Shown here: positions 26,484 to 35,973 of the stretch, piece by piece
Layout: the number at the start of each line of letters is the position of its first letter
Position numbering within the stretch: position 1 is the stretch's first letter
NCBI GenBank assembly: GCA_024224295.1
Contig: JAAENN010000061.1
Coordinates: 1 to 43,771, forward strand
From: Shimia sp.
GTDB taxonomy: Bacteria > Pseudomonadota > Alphaproteobacteria > Rhodobacterales > Rhodobacteraceae
Reading direction: 5' to 3'
DNA length: 43,771 nt
The notes under the pieces: model-generated
Databases searched by the model: none
What the model was told of the DNA's origin: nothing
The model's input: only the letters and a program-made list of their open reading frames with translations
Position numbers and translations under genes: made by a program

Positions 26484-28097
26484 ATGCAGGTACTATCACG
26501 GTTCAAGAAGAAGATCCGCTGGCATCATGTTGTGCACGGCGGTGTTTTCCTATTGGCACTTGTGATGTGGCCTGTATTGGGCGCGTTGGATCTGTTTGAA
26601 GCCTTTTATGAATTCAGTCGGGGGCATGAGGATTGGGAGTTGGACGAGCTGGCTATGCTCGCGCTTCTGCTAACATTCGCTTTGTTGTTTTCGGTGATTT
26701 ACCAAGGGCATCATTTGCGCCGTATTGCCGCGGAGCGAGAAGCGTTAAGTGCGCGTGCCAAAGCCAACGCGCGGCATGATCCACTCACTGGAGTGTTAAA
26801 CCGTCGCAGCTTCCTGGACATGGTTGACCAGGTACTACAGGCCAAAAATTCGCACGGAGAGAGGCGTTATATTGCGTTTTTGGGGCTGGATAAGTTCAAG
26901 CATGTAAATAACCTCCATGGGCATGAGGTGGGCGATGCGGTCCTTGTGGAAGTTGCCGAGCGTCTGAAAACGGAGGCGGGGACTGGCGGTATTGTCGCGC
27001 GTTTGGGGGGCGATGAGTTCGCGGTGGTCTTTGATCCCTTGGTTACGGCCGGTCGCGCCGAACGGGTGGCGCAACGTTTGGTTCACGAGATAGGCAAACC
27101 TCTTGTGAATAATAAAAAAGACAATGTTCATTTGGGGGTGTCTGTCGGCCTCGTCACATTGCGCGCGGACGACAGTGCAACAGAGTTCATGCGCTGTGCG
27201 GAGAAGGCCATGCATATGGCGAAAGAGCACGCGCGGGGAGGGTTTGCGTGGTATGATGCGGAGCTGGATCGCCAGTCATTGGATCGGGAACAGATAGCGT
27301 CGGATTTGCGCGAGGCTATTGCCAATGATGAAGTTGTGCCGTGGTTTCAGCCGATCGTGGAAATCGATCAAAATAAAGTGAGCGGCGTGGAAGTATTGGC
27401 GCGTTGGGAGCATCCGGAGCGTGGGTTTATTCCACCGGCTGTGTTTATCGAGATTGCCGAGGACATAGGACGGATTGGCGCGCTGGGATTGAGCGTTTTG
27501 CGTCAGGCATGTTTGCAGGCCAAAGACTGGTCACGGCCGTTGACGATTTCGTTTAACGTGTCGGGTGTGCAGTTCAAAGATCCTGCATTGGTGTCCTCTA
27601 TCCGTCTGCTTTTGGAAGGCACGGGATTTCCGGCCAAACGATTGATCGTCGAAATCACAGAGAATTCGGTGATTGACGACTTTAACGTTGCGCGGGAAAA
27701 GCTGGAGGAACTCAAAGAGTTGGGTATAGGGGTTGCTTTGGACGATTTTGGCACGGGCTATTCGAGTTTGGCCTGTTTACAAAACTTGCCGTTTGATCGG
27801 TTGAAGATTGATCGCAGCTTCGTAACGGGCATTTCCGACCAGCCTCAAAGCCAAAAAATTGTGTCGGGTATTGTCCGACTGGCTCAGGGTTTAAACCTTG
27901 AAGTGACGGCGGAAGGCATTGAGACATTGGAAGATTTGGCTTACGTAACCTACCTGGATTGCAACCGAGCCCAGGGGTTCCTGTTCGATAAAGCTATCCC
28001 AGAGGAACAGCTTGTCGCTCATTTGGAAAAAAAGTGGCTTGAACTTCCAACTGCTCCACAATCATTGTCGAAGGCTGCGAGCAAAACTCGAAACTGA
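26484..28097 (+). CDS. GGDEF-EAL protein, probably a c-di-GMP phosphodiesterase
   Basis: The 537-residue protein has two N-terminal membrane helices (about 17-40 and 54-74), a GGDEF domain (about 95-260) and an EAL domain (about 270-515). The GGDEF motif itself (175-179) is intact, but the metal-binding Asp of the usual D-x-D-x-FK segment is Gly134 (FLGLDKFK), and there is no RxxD inhibition site. The EAL domain keeps its key residues: EVL at 303-305, Asn358, Glu391, Asp420 and Asp421 in DDFGTGYSS, Lys441, Glu477 and QGFLF. The likely activity is breakdown of c-di-GMP, with the GGDEF domain perhaps sensing GTP. GAGGT precedes the ATG. Confidence 0.92.
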   Translation: MQVLSRFKKKIRWHHVVHGGVFLLALVMWPVLGALDLFEAFYEFSRGHEDWELDELAMLALLLTFALLFSVIYQGHHLRRIAAEREALSARAKANARHDPLTGVLNRRSFLDMVDQVLQAKNSHGERRYIAFLGLDKFKHVNNLHGHEVGDAVLVEVAERLKTEAGTGGIVARLGGDEFAVVFDPLVTAGRAERVAQRLVHEIGKPLVNNKKDNVHLGVSVGLVTLRADDSATEFMRCAEKAMHMAKEHARGGFAWYDAELDRQSLDREQIASDLREAIANDEVVPWFQPIVEIDQNKVSGVEVLARWEHPERGFIPPAVFIEIAEDIGRIGALGLSVLRQACLQAKDWSRPLTISFNVSGVQFKDPALVSSIRLLLEGTGFPAKRLIVEITENSVIDDFNVAREKLEELKELGIGVALDDFGTGYSSLACLQNLPFDRLKIDRSFVTGISDQPQSQKIVSGIVRLAQGLNLEVTAEGIETLEDLAYVTYLDCNRAQGFLFDKAIPEEQLVAHLEKKWLELPTAPQSLSKAASKTRN

Positions 28098-28215
28098 AAT
28101 ACGATTTCTGAGAATGAAACTGTACGCCGTTTGTCTTGTTTGACGTCAATCGGCGTCGTTGCTCGTTGAATCGGCGCGTGAGTAAAAGAACGACCGTTCA
28201 AAAAAATATATTGCA

Positions 28216-28236
28216 TAGGTCAGCTATTGAGACCTA
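28216..28236. promoter_or_regulatory. TAGGTC-N9-GACCTA dyad before the indolepyruvate oxidoreductase gene
   Basis: TAGGTC (28216-28221) and GACCTA (28231-28236) form a 6-bp perfect dyad with a 9-base centre, 47 bases upstream of the start codon. It could be an operator for an amino-acid-responsive regulator. The surrounding 185-base gap is AT-rich and promoter-like. Confidence 0.35.
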
Positions 28237-28282
28237 ATATTCCACGTATAAAAGGAAGACCGTCCAGCGAGGGGAGCGCAAG

Positions 28283-31200
28283 ATGAGTATCCAGAAAGTG
28301 TCATTGAATGACCGATTGGACCTGACAAAAGACAGTGTGATGTTAAATGGCACGCAGGCTTTGGTCCGGTTGATGTTGATGCAGAAGGCACGGGATACCA
28401 AAGCGGGGCTCAACACGGCTGGCTATGTGACCGGCTATCGTGGCTCTCCGCTGGGTGCTGTGGACAGTCAGATGATGCGGGCGGAGAAAGAGCTCACCGC
28501 GCATGATGTGCTGTTTCAATCTGGCCTCAATGAAGATCTGGCGGCGACGCAGTTGTGGGGCAGCCAGCAGGCGGAGTTGCGTGGCGAAGGTAAATTCGAT
28601 GGCGTCTTTGGCCTGTGGTATGGCAAAGGGCCGGGTGTCGACCGTACCGGCGATGTGATGCGCCATGCCAATATGGCGGGCACCAGCCCCAACGGCGGTG
28701 TGCTGATGGCGATGGGCGATGACCACACCGGTGAAAGCTCCACAGTGCTGCACCAGTCCGAATGGGCGCTGGTGGATGCGTATATGCCGGTGGTTTCGCC
28801 GGCGGGTGTACAGGAGGTCATGGACTATGGCCTGTACGGCCTTGCGCTCTCTCGGTTTGCCGGGGTGTGGGTGGGCCTCAAAACCATGAAGGACACCATT
28901 GAAGCCACGGCGGTGGTGAATGGGGACCCACATCGGTTGGATTTTGTCACGCCGGAGTTTGACATGCCTGAAGGTGGATTGAACATCCGCCTGCATGATA
29001 CGCCGCACGCGCAAGAAGCGCGGATGATTGACCACAAACGCTTTGCTGCAGAGGCGTTTTCGCGTGCCAACAAGATGGACAAGCGGGTGTGGGGCAAATC
29101 GGGGGCCAAGATTGGGTTTGTCGCGGCTGGCAAAAACTGGCTCGATCTGGTGCACGCCATGGACCTGCTGGGTGTTGACGAAGGCGAGGCAGAGCGGCTT
29201 GGCATCACCACCTACAAAGTTGGGCAGACCTTCCCGCTGGACATGACCTCCTTTAGCGAATGGGCAGAGGGGCTCGACCTTATTGTGGTGGTGGAAGAGA
29301 AGCGCAAGCTGATCGAGGTTCAGATCAAAGAAGCGATCTTTGACGACCGACGTGGGCGGCGGGTTTATGGCTGGTACAAAGGCGGCTACGGCAGCATGGG
29401 GCGCGAAGAGCTGTTCCCGACCCGTGGCGCGCTGGACCCGATCATGATTGCCGAGAAGCTGGGGGATATTCTGGTTGAGGAGGGCCGCGGCACCGATGTG
29501 GTGAAGGCTGGAATGAACACCTTGAAAGAGGCGCAGCGGGCGGATAATGCCGAGGATATTGCGGTGCGCACGCCGTGGTTCTGTTCTGGCTGTCCGCACA
29601 ACACCTCAACCAAAGTGCCGGAAGGCAGTCGGGCTTATGCCGGGATTGGTTGCCACTACATGGTGCAATGGATGGACCGGGAGACCACCGGCTTTACCCA
29701 TATGGGCGGTGAAGGGGCCAACTGGATTGGGGAGGCGCCGTTCAGCAAAACCAAACATGTGTTCCAGAACCTGGGGGACGGCACCTACAACCATTCCGGG
29801 GTGCAGGCCATTCGCGCGGCTTTGGCGGCGGACACCAATATCACTTACAAAATCCTATTCAATGATGCCGTGGCGATGACCGGCGGGCAGGCCAATGATG
29901 GGGGGTTAAGTCCGCAGAAGATCGCCGATGAGGTACGGGCCATGGGCGTACAGAATGTGGCGGTGGTCTATGATGAGAAGGAGGATGTGGATCAGTCCGT
30001 GTTCCCCTCTGGTATCACATTCCATGAGCGCGCGGAGTTGATGAGTGTCGAAAAGAAGTTTAGAGAAATCAGTGGTGTAAGCTGCATTGTTTATGTGCAA
30101 ACCTGTGCCAGCGAGAAACGACGCCGGCGCAAGCGCGGGCAGTTCCCTGACCCGGATCGCCGGGTGTTTATCAACACTGACATCTGTGAAGGTTGCGGCG
30201 ATTGTGGGGTGCAGTCCAACTGTATTTCGATTGAACCGGTGGAAACCGAGCTGGGGCGCAAGCGCAAGATCAACCAATCTAGCTGCAATAAGGATTTCAG
30301 TTGCTTGAACGGGTTTTGCCCGAGTTTTGTGACCGTCGAGGGCTCGAAGATCCGCAAAGGGGCGACGGCAGCCTTAGAATTGCCACCCATGGCGATGCCG
30401 GAGATCAAGCCCATCGAGGGCACACATAACGTGGTGATCACCGGGGTCGGTGGCACCGGGGTTGTGACCATTGGCGCGATCTTGTCTCAGGCGGCACAGA
30501 TTGACGGCAAAGCGGCCGGCATGATGGAGATGGCTGGCTTGGCCCAGAAGGGTGGTGCGGTGCACATCCATTGCCGTGTGGCGGAGACGCCAGAAGCGAT
30601 TAGCGCGGTGCGTGTGGCCACGGGCGAATGTGATGCGTTGATTGGTGGCGATCTGGTGGTGAGTGCCGGGGCGAAGACCTTGGGGCTGACTTTTGCGGGG
30701 CGCACTGGCGCTGTGGTGAATAGCCATGAGATCATCACCGGCAGCTTCACGCAGGACACGGAATTCAAACTGCCTACGGGGCGGTTGGAAGTCGCCTTGC
30801 AAGCCCGGCTGCGTGAAAAACTGGCGCTGTTTGATGCCTCTGAGCTGTCCCGAGTGGTCATGGGGGATGCTATTTTCTCCAACATGATGGTGTTTGGCGC
30901 GGCCTGGCAAAAGGGTCTGGTCCCGGTTAGCCATGAGGCGATTGTGAGCGCGATTGAGCTCAACGGCGCCGCGGTTGAAAAGAACCTGCGGGCGTTTGAG
31001 ATTGGACGCTGGGCGGTGCTCTATCCAGAGCAGGCGGTCGGCATGTTGGAGCCTAAAGTGGTGCAGAAGCCCAAGACGCTGGAGGAAAAAATCGCCTTCC
31101 GCACGGAGCATCTGGTAAAATATCAGGGCAATGGGTTGGCGAATAAATACCGCAAGCTGGTGGATGGTATCGGGGATACACGTCTGAAACAGGCGGTGGC

Positions 31201-31699
31201 CATAGGGTACCATAAGCTGTTGACCTACAAGGATGAGTATGAGGTGGCGCGCCTGCATCTGGAGACGCGCGCAAAGGCTGAGGAGGTTTTTGAGGGCAAC
31301 TTTGAGATGAAGGTGCATCTGTCACCGCCACTGCTCGCAAAAGAGGGGCCAAATGGACGTCCACTCAAGACAGAGTATGGCGCGGGCATGATGCGTATGT
31401 TCCCTATTTTGGCGAAGATGAAAGCCCTGCGCGGGACGGCTTTGGACCCGTTTGGGCGTCATCCGGAGCGCAAAATGGAGCGGGCGCTGATCGCGCAGTA
31501 TGAGGCGGATATGGTTAAAGTGGTTGCGGAATTCGGTGCAGACGCGCCGGAGGCGGCCGTGGCGCTTGCTGAATTGCCGACGCAGATCAAAGGTTTTGGT
31601 CCAGTCAAAGCGGCCAATGAAGCCAAGGCAGCAAGGCGGCGCGAAGAGCTGTTGGCGGCATTGGGGCAGGAAGATGTGGTGCCTGCGGCGGCTGAATAA
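28283..31699 (+). CDS. Indolepyruvate ferredoxin oxidoreductase, fused single-chain form
   Basis: The 1138-residue enzyme oxidatively decarboxylates arylpyruvates (indolepyruvate, phenylpyruvate) to aryl-acetyl-CoA with ferredoxin or a similar acceptor. The N-terminal half is the alpha-type pyrimidine-binding domain (GYVTGYRGSPLGAVD). A thiamine-binding block follows (NLGDGTYNHSGVQAIRAALA). A cluster region at about 635-680 holds CEGCGDCGVQSNC and a second set of three Cys (CNKDFSCLNGFC). The gamma-like domain begins with VVITGVGGTGVVTIG. This alpha-gamma fusion, longer than the archaeal IorAB pair, is usual in proteobacteria. GAGGGGAG precedes the ATG. It is a stand-alone gene with a dyad upstream. 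Confidence 0.93.
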   Translation: MSIQKVSLNDRLDLTKDSVMLNGTQALVRLMLMQKARDTKAGLNTAGYVTGYRGSPLGAVDSQMMRAEKELTAHDVLFQSGLNEDLAATQLWGSQQAELRGEGKFDGVFGLWYGKGPGVDRTGDVMRHANMAGTSPNGGVLMAMGDDHTGESSTVLHQSEWALVDAYMPVVSPAGVQEVMDYGLYGLALSRFAGVWVGLKTMKDTIEATAVVNGDPHRLDFVTPEFDMPEGGLNIRLHDTPHAQEARMIDHKRFAAEAFSRANKMDKRVWGKSGAKIGFVAAGKNWLDLVHAMDLLGVDEGEAERLGITTYKVGQTFPLDMTSFSEWAEGLDLIVVVEEKRKLIEVQIKEAIFDDRRGRRVYGWYKGGYGSMGREELFPTRGALDPIMIAEKLGDILVEEGRGTDVVKAGMNTLKEAQRADNAEDIAVRTPWFCSGCPHNTSTKVPEGSRAYAGIGCHYMVQWMDRETTGFTHMGGEGANWIGEAPFSKTKHVFQNLGDGTYNHSGVQAIRAALAADTNITYKILFNDAVAMTGGQANDGGLSPQKIADEVRAMGVQNVAVVYDEKEDVDQSVFPSGITFHERAELMSVEKKFREISGVSCIVYVQTCASEKRRRRKRGQFPDPDRRVFINTDICEGCGDCGVQSNCISIEPVETELGRKRKINQSSCNKDFSCLNGFCPSFVTVEGSKIRKGATAALELPPMAMPEIKPIEGTHNVVITGVGGTGVVTIGAILSQAAQIDGKAAGMMEMAGLAQKGGAVHIHCRVAETPEAISAVRVATGECDALIGGDLVVSAGAKTLGLTFAGRTGAVVNSHEIITGSFTQDTEFKLPTGRLEVALQARLREKLALFDASELSRVVMGDAIFSNMMVFGAAWQKGLVPVSHEAIVSAIELNGAAVEKNLRAFEIGRWAVLYPEQAVGMLEPKVVQKPKTLEEKIAFRTEHLVKYQGNGLANKYRKLVDGIGDTRLKQAVAIGYHKLLTYKDEYEVARLHLETRAKAEEVFEGNFEMKVHLSPPLLAKEGPNGRPLKTEYGAGMMRMFPILAKMKALRGTALDPFGRHPERKMERALIAQYEADMVKVVAEFGADAPEAAVALAELPTQIKGFGPVKAANEAKAARRREELLAALGQEDVVPAAAE

Positions 31700-31853
31700 T
31701 GCGCCAAAACTTAAACGGCTAATCAAGAAATCCTGTATGTTTTAACGGGGTTTCCAGTGTTTACCTGATACAGTGTGACATAACGGAAGGGGCTTAATTT
31801 TCCTTCGTAAATCTGTCATTGGAGGCGCGTGTTTTTGCGATTCGAGAGCTAAC

Positions 31854-32756
31854 ATGACTTACGTGATCAACAATGCACGTGACATCAGCTATGCCTATGC
31901 TGCGGAAACGCGCAGCGGCAAGGCGATGATCCGCATGCTGGAAAACTCAACTGGCCGTTTGAAGCTGATCAAACGCGCCGCTGGGTATGAGGATGAAGTG
32001 GCCGCTGGTCGAGACTTCTGGGAAGTGATGCGAGAGCGTTATGGCCTGACGCTGGACGTGATTGGCGGCTCGCTCGACAATATACCAAAGACTGGTCCTG
32101 TGGTGATGATTGCCAATCATCCATACGGAATTCTGGACGGGTTGATGATGGGCTATATGCTGAGCGTCACGCGTGGGGATTTCCGCATAATGGCGCATCA
32201 AGTGTTCCGCAAGGCGCAGGATATGGAAAAAGTGATCCTGCCTGTGAGTTTTGATGAAGACCGGGAAGCGGTGAAGTTGAACTTACGGACCCGCAAGGTG
32301 TCGCTGGACTACCTCAACCAAGGCGGTGCGATCGGGATCTTCCCTGGCGGTACTGTGTCGACTGCGGATAAGCCGTTTGGCCGTCCGTTTGATCCTTACT
32401 GGCGCGGGTTTACGGCGCGGATGATTGCCAAGTCTGAAGCGGCGGTGGTGCCGGTGTTTTTTGATGGGCAGACTAGCCGTTTGTTCCAGCTGGCGAGCCA
32501 TTTGCACTACACCCTGCGCATGGGGTTCTTGATCCGCGAATTCAAAAAACGCGTTGATACGCCAGTGCGTGTGGTGATTGGTGAGCCCGTAGAGCAGGCT
32601 GCGATCAAGAGCCGTGCTAGCGACACTTGGGAGCTCATGGACTTCCTGCGGGAACGCACCTATTCTTTGTCACCAAAGCCAATCCGCAAAATGGGATATG
32701 GCTTTGAGTTTGAAGAAAAACATAAGCTTGACGGTCAGAAGGCCGATAACAGGTAG
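31854..32756 (+). CDS. Lysophospholipid acyltransferase family protein
   Basis: A 300-residue acyltransferase of the PlsC/LPLAT superfamily. [15 protein letters not shown] carries the NHx4-5D catalytic motif and [11 protein letters not shown] the later glycine-rich motif, with Gly replacing the usual Glu of EGT. No strong membrane span is present at the N-terminus, unlike the plsC-like gene at 12331-13077. The substrate may be a lysophospholipid or ornithine lipid precursor; I cannot decide. It stops 13 bases before murI on the same strand, so the two are likely co-transcribed. Confidence 0.85.
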   Translation: MTYVINNARDISYAYAAETRSGKAMIRMLENSTGRLKLIKRAAGYEDEVAAGRDFWEVMRERYGLTLDVIGGSLDNIPKTGPVVMIANHPYGILDGLMMGYMLSVTRGDFRIMAHQVFRKAQDMEKVILPVSFDEDREAVKLNLRTRKVSLDYLNQGGAIGIFPGGTVSTADKPFGRPFDPYWRGFTARMIAKSEAAVVPVFFDGQTSRLFQLASHLHYTLRMGFLIREFKKRVDTPVRVVIGEPVEQAAIKSRASDTWELMDFLRERTYSLSPKPIRKMGYGFEFEEKHKLDGQKADNR

Positions 32757-32769
32757 ATCGAGGTGTGGC

Positions 32770-33582
32770 GTGGCAGTTGGACTTTTTGACAGTGGATTGG
32801 GCGGGCTGACCGTCTATGATGCGGTGAGCAAGCGCTTGCCAGACGTGCCGCTGGTGTATTTCGGTGACAATGCGCATGCGCCTTACGGCGTGCGCGATGC
32901 AGATGATGTGTACAGTTTAACCACTGCTGCTGTGGAGCGGATGTGGGACGCTGGCTGCGATCTGGTGATTTTGGCCTGTAACACAGCCAGTGCGGCGGCG
33001 TTGCGCCGGATGCAGGAGAGCTGGATTCCAAAAGATAAGCGCGTTCTGGGTGTGTTTGTGCCATTGATTGAGGCACTGACCGAGCGCAGCTGGGGCGACA
33101 ATAGCCCGCCGCGTGAGGTCGAAGTCAAACATGTGGCGCTGTTTGCGACGCCAGCGACTGTGGCGAGCCGTGCGTTTCAGAGGGAGTTGGCATTCCGCGC
33201 GATTGGTGTGGACGTGGAGGCACAGGCCTGTGGCGGTGTGGTGGACGCGATCGAAGATGGTGACATGATCCTGGCCGAGGCACTGGTTCGGTCTCATGTG
33301 GATGCGCTCAAACGCAAGATGCCAGATCCGCAGGCGGCGATTTTGGGATGCACGCACTATCCAATTATGCATGACACCTTTCAGGACGCTTTGGGCGCGG
33401 ATGTAAATGTGTATAGTCAGGCCAATCTGGTTGCAGATTCGTTGGCAGACTATTTGGAGCGGCACCCCAAAATGATCGGGCAAGGCACAGACAATTTGTT
33501 CCTTACTACTGGCGATCCGCGCAAAGTGTGCGATCGCGCGACCCAGTTTTTGCGACGACAAATTACTTTCCAAGCCGCGTAA
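32770..33582 (+). CDS. murI: Glutamate racemase
   Basis: The enzyme makes D-glutamate for peptidoglycan. [18 protein letters not shown], the first catalytic Cys in ACNTASA, and the second in GCTHYPI are the family signatures. The 270-residue product matches usual length. The start is a GTG at 32770, six bases after AGG of a GAGGTG site. An ATG-started frame from 32614 would lie inside the upstream acyltransferase gene and is rejected. It follows the acyltransferase by 13 bases. The next gene, argC, starts 117 bases on. Confidence 0.93.
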   Translation: MAVGLFDSGLGGLTVYDAVSKRLPDVPLVYFGDNAHAPYGVRDADDVYSLTTAAVERMWDAGCDLVILACNTASAAALRRMQESWIPKDKRVLGVFVPLIEALTERSWGDNSPPREVEVKHVALFATPATVASRAFQRELAFRAIGVDVEAQACGGVVDAIEDGDMILAEALVRSHVDALKRKMPDPQAAILGCTHYPIMHDTFQDALGADVNVYSQANLVADSLADYLERHPKMIGQGTDNLFLTTGDPRKVCDRATQFLRRQITFQAA

Positions 33583-33699
33583 CTGCGGCACGGGGGCGCA
33601 GGCCCTCGAAAAGCCATCCATTTCTGATTATTTTGCCCCGCAAGTGACGGGGATGGTCGCGTGAAAGCTGTGGCCAAACGAAGGGAAGAGGTCGAGAAT

Positions 33700-34728
33700 A
33701 TGACCCATAAAATCGCAATTCTTGGTGCCAGTGGCTATACAGGCGCCGAACTGGTGCGTTTGATCGCCACCCACCCGAGCATGGAGATTGTAGCCCTGTC
33801 CGCAGATCGTAAGGCAGGGATGGAGATGGCGGCGGTGTTCCCGCATCTGCGGCATCTGAAATTGCCAACTCTGTGCAAGATTGGCGAGATCGATTTTGGC
33901 GGGGTTGATCTGTGTTTCTGTGCGCTACCGCATGCGACTTCTCAGAAGGTAATCAAGGAGTTGCCGTCCGAAGTCAAAGTAGTCGATTTGAGTGCAGATT
34001 TCCGTCTGACTGACCCGGAAGAATACGCCAAATGGTATGGCGGGCAGCATGATGCGCTCGAGATTCAGAAAGAGGCGGTGTATGGCCTGACCGAGTTTTA
34101 CCGGGAAGAGATCAAGGCCGCGCGGGTTGTGGCCGGGACCGGCTGTAATGCAGCGACGGGACAGTTTGCGCTGCGTCCGTTGATTGAAGCGGAAGTGATT
34201 GACCTTGATCAAATTATCCTTGACCTGAAATGTGCAGTATCCGGCGCAGGGCGGTCCTTGAAAGAGAACCTGCTGCACGCGGAGCTGAGCGAAGGTTATC
34301 ATGCTTATGCAATCGGCGGTACGCACCGGCATCTGGGGGAGTTCGATCAGGAGTTCTCCAAGATCGCAGGCCGCGAGGTGAAGGTACAATTCACTCCGCA
34401 TCTGGTCCCGGCCAATCGGGGCATACTTGCGACCGTGTATGTGCAGGGTAACGCAGAGGTGATCCATGCTACGTTGGCAAAATCCTATGCTGAAGAACCC
34501 TTCATCGAGGTATTGCCTTTTGGCGAAGCGCCGAGCACGCGCCATGTGCGTGGCTCCAACTTTTGCCATATCGGTGTGGCAAGTGACCGGATCGAGGGGC
34601 GCGCCATTGTAATTGCGGCGCTGGACAACCTGACGAAAGGTTCCAGCGGCCAGGCGTTGCAAAACGCCAACCTGATGTTGGGAGAGGAAGAGACCGCTGG
34701 CTTGATGTTGGCGCCTTGTTTCCCATAA
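33700..34728 (+). CDS. argC: N-acetyl-gamma-glutamyl-phosphate reductase
   Basis: This NADPH enzyme makes N-acetylglutamate semialdehyde in arginine synthesis. The N-terminus [19 protein letters not shown] is the dinucleotide fold. [15 protein letters not shown] holds the catalytic Cys, and [11 protein letters not shown] and [14 protein letters not shown] are family blocks. The 342-residue length is that of the longer ArgC type. I chose the ATG at 33700, with AGAGGT about nine bases upstream; a GTG at 33661 is less likely. ccmE follows after 28 bases on the same strand and may share its transcript. Confidence 0.95.
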   Translation: MTHKIAILGASGYTGAELVRLIATHPSMEIVALSADRKAGMEMAAVFPHLRHLKLPTLCKIGEIDFGGVDLCFCALPHATSQKVIKELPSEVKVVDLSADFRLTDPEEYAKWYGGQHDALEIQKEAVYGLTEFYREEIKAARVVAGTGCNAATGQFALRPLIEAEVIDLDQIILDLKCAVSGAGRSLKENLLHAELSEGYHAYAIGGTHRHLGEFDQEFSKIAGREVKVQFTPHLVPANRGILATVYVQGNAEVIHATLAKSYAEEPFIEVLPFGEAPSTRHVRGSNFCHIGVASDRIEGRAIVIAALDNLTKGSSGQALQNANLMLGEEETAGLMLAPCFP

Positions 34729-34756
34729 AGCAGCGCGAGGGCGCCGGAGAGGACAA

Positions 34757-35215
34757 ATGAAAAGCCTAAAAAAGCAACGCCGGATTCAGGTGATTATCCT
34801 GACCTTCGTAGCCCTGATCATCTCGACCGCGTTGATTGGCTATGCCATGCGCGACGGGATCAATTTTTTCCGGTCGCCGTCACAAATCATCGCTGAACCG
34901 CCAGTCGCGACTGAGGTGTTCCGCATTGGTGGTTTGGTGGAAGATGGTACATTGGTGCGTGGTGACGGCGAAACCGTGCGGTTTTCCGTGACAGATGGTG
35001 GCGCGTCGGTGCCGGTGTCCTTCACTGGTGTATTGCCCGACTTGTTCAAGGAAAATGAAGGTATGGTGGGCACCGGATCTTATGTGGACGGTGTGTTCGT
35101 TGCCTCGGAAATTCTCGCCAAGCACGACGAAACCTATATGCCCAAAGAAGTGGTGGACGCGTTGAAAGAACAAGGCGTGTACCAGCATTATGACAAGGAG
35201 AGTGGCGACAGCTAA
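34757..35215 (+). CDS. ccmE: Cytochrome c maturation protein CcmE (heme chaperone)
   Basis: CcmE carries heme covalently from CcmC to the CcmF/CcmH ligase in the periplasm. The 152-residue protein has one N-terminal membrane anchor (about 12-31), then a beta-barrel OB-fold domain. The heme-binding His is H123 in LAKHDETYMPKE, with Tyr127 nearby. AGGAC precedes the ATG. Its transcript is ended by the terminator at 35241-35270, so it is separated from ccmF and ccmH by the endolysin-holin pair. ccmABCD and ccmG are not in the window. Confidence 0.95.
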   Translation: MKSLKKQRRIQVIILTFVALIISTALIGYAMRDGINFFRSPSQIIAEPPVATEVFRIGGLVEDGTLVRGDGETVRFSVTDGGASVPVSFTGVLPDLFKENEGMVGTGSYVDGVFVASEILAKHDETYMPKEVVDALKEQGVYQHYDKESGDS

Positions 35216-35240
35216 GTGGCCTTCGCCTTGAGAGATTGGA

Positions 35241-35270
35241 CCCCGTAAGCTGCGACGCTTGCGGGGTTTT
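35241..35270 (+). terminator. Rho-independent terminator after ccmE
   Basis: A 10-bp stem with one G-T pair (CCCCGTAAGC at 35241-35250, GCTTGCGGGG at 35257-35266), a 6-nt loop, and a T-rich tail. It lies 25 bases after the ccmE stop and separates ccmE from the lysis genes. Confidence 0.87.
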
Positions 35271-35331
35271 CTTTTTGCAGCAACGGGCAGCGCACGGCAG
35301 GGTGGCGGTGGTTTAAGGCTAAGGACGGCAG

Positions 35332-35355
35332 CCTGTGTCAAGAGGCACACAGGAG
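35332..35355 (+). promoter_or_regulatory. Hairpin overlapping the endolysin ribosome binding site
   Basis: CCTGTGT (35332-35338) pairs perfectly with ACACAGG (35347-35353) over an 8-nt loop. The 3' arm contains the first three bases of the AGGAG ribosome binding site (35351-35355) for the endolysin ATG at 35362. Folding in the mRNA would hinder translation. Whether this is a real switch is inference. Confidence 0.45.
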
Positions 35356-35361
35356 ATTGCG

Positions 35362-35973
35362 ATGTTGGATGTACGGCAAGTGGCAAAGGAGATTGTGGCG
35401 CGGGAAGGCGGTTTTGTGAATGATCCGGATGATCCCGGAGGGGCGACCAATCTGGGCGTGACATTGTCCACCGCCCGACGGTTGGGCTTGGACAAAGACG
35501 GGGATGGTGACGTTGACGTGGCAGATGTGAAGAAATTGACCCCAGCGGATGCGGAGGCGGTGTATTTGCAGCACTACTTTGAGCGGCCGAAAGTCAATCT
35601 TCTGCCACAGGTTTTGCAGGCGTCGGTTTTTGACATGTATGTCAATGCAGGCAGCAACGCGGTGAAAATTTTGCAACGTCTGTTGGGCCAGATGGGGCAG
35701 CAGGTCACGGTGGACGGTAAAATCGGGCCGCAAACCATTGCCGCAAGCAAAGTGGCGGCGGGCATGGCGCCGGATCATTTGGCAGACGCTTATGGGGTGG
35801 CGCGACGGAACTACTATTTCCGGCTGGCGGATCTGCGACCGAAGTCGCGCAAATATGCGCGCTCCCGGGCGGGTAAAAAGGGCGGCTGGATCAAGCGGGC
35901 AGAGGAGTTCATCTCGCCGCGCTATCACCTCACGCAGCAGGAGTTTGAGAAACGGGTGGCGACATGGGGCTGA
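35362..35973 (+). CDS. Glycoside hydrolase 108 endolysin (N-acetylmuramidase)
   Basis: The 203-residue protein cleaves peptidoglycan. REGGFVNDPDDPGGATNLGVT holds the E-G-G catalytic motif of family 108, with Glu15 as the likely acid (given here as REGGFVNDPDDPGG then ATNLGVT). A DKDGDGDVDVAD loop at 44-55 matches an EF-hand calcium loop. A peptidoglycan-binding-3 type C-terminal half follows (MYVNAGSNAVKILQRLLG, VDGKIGPQT). There is no signal peptide, so it needs a holin to reach the wall. The ATG at 35362 has AGGAG upstream. Its last 10 bases overlap the holin gene. A frame from 35335 is less likely. Confidence 0.92.
   Translation: MLDVRQVAKEIVAREGGFVNDPDDPGGATNLGVTLSTARRLGLDKDGDGDVDVADVKKLTPADAEAVYLQHYFERPKVNLLPQVLQASVFDMYVNAGSNAVKILQRLLGQMGQQVTVDGKIGPQTIAASKVAAGMAPDHLADAYGVARRNYYFRLADLRPKSRKYARSRAGKKGGWIKRAEEFISPRYHLTQQEFEKRVATWG

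Noticed and set aside
28343-29599. Long minus-strand open frame (418 residues) opposite the indolepyruvate oxidoreductase gene
   Set aside because: It is His/Arg-rich low-quality sequence typical of antisense frames in GC-rich genes. The plus-strand protein is clearly real.
32614-32769. Longer murI from an ATG at 32614
   Set aside because: The extra residues lie within the upstream acyltransferase gene. The GTG at 32770 has a ribosome binding site and begins exactly at the first family strand.
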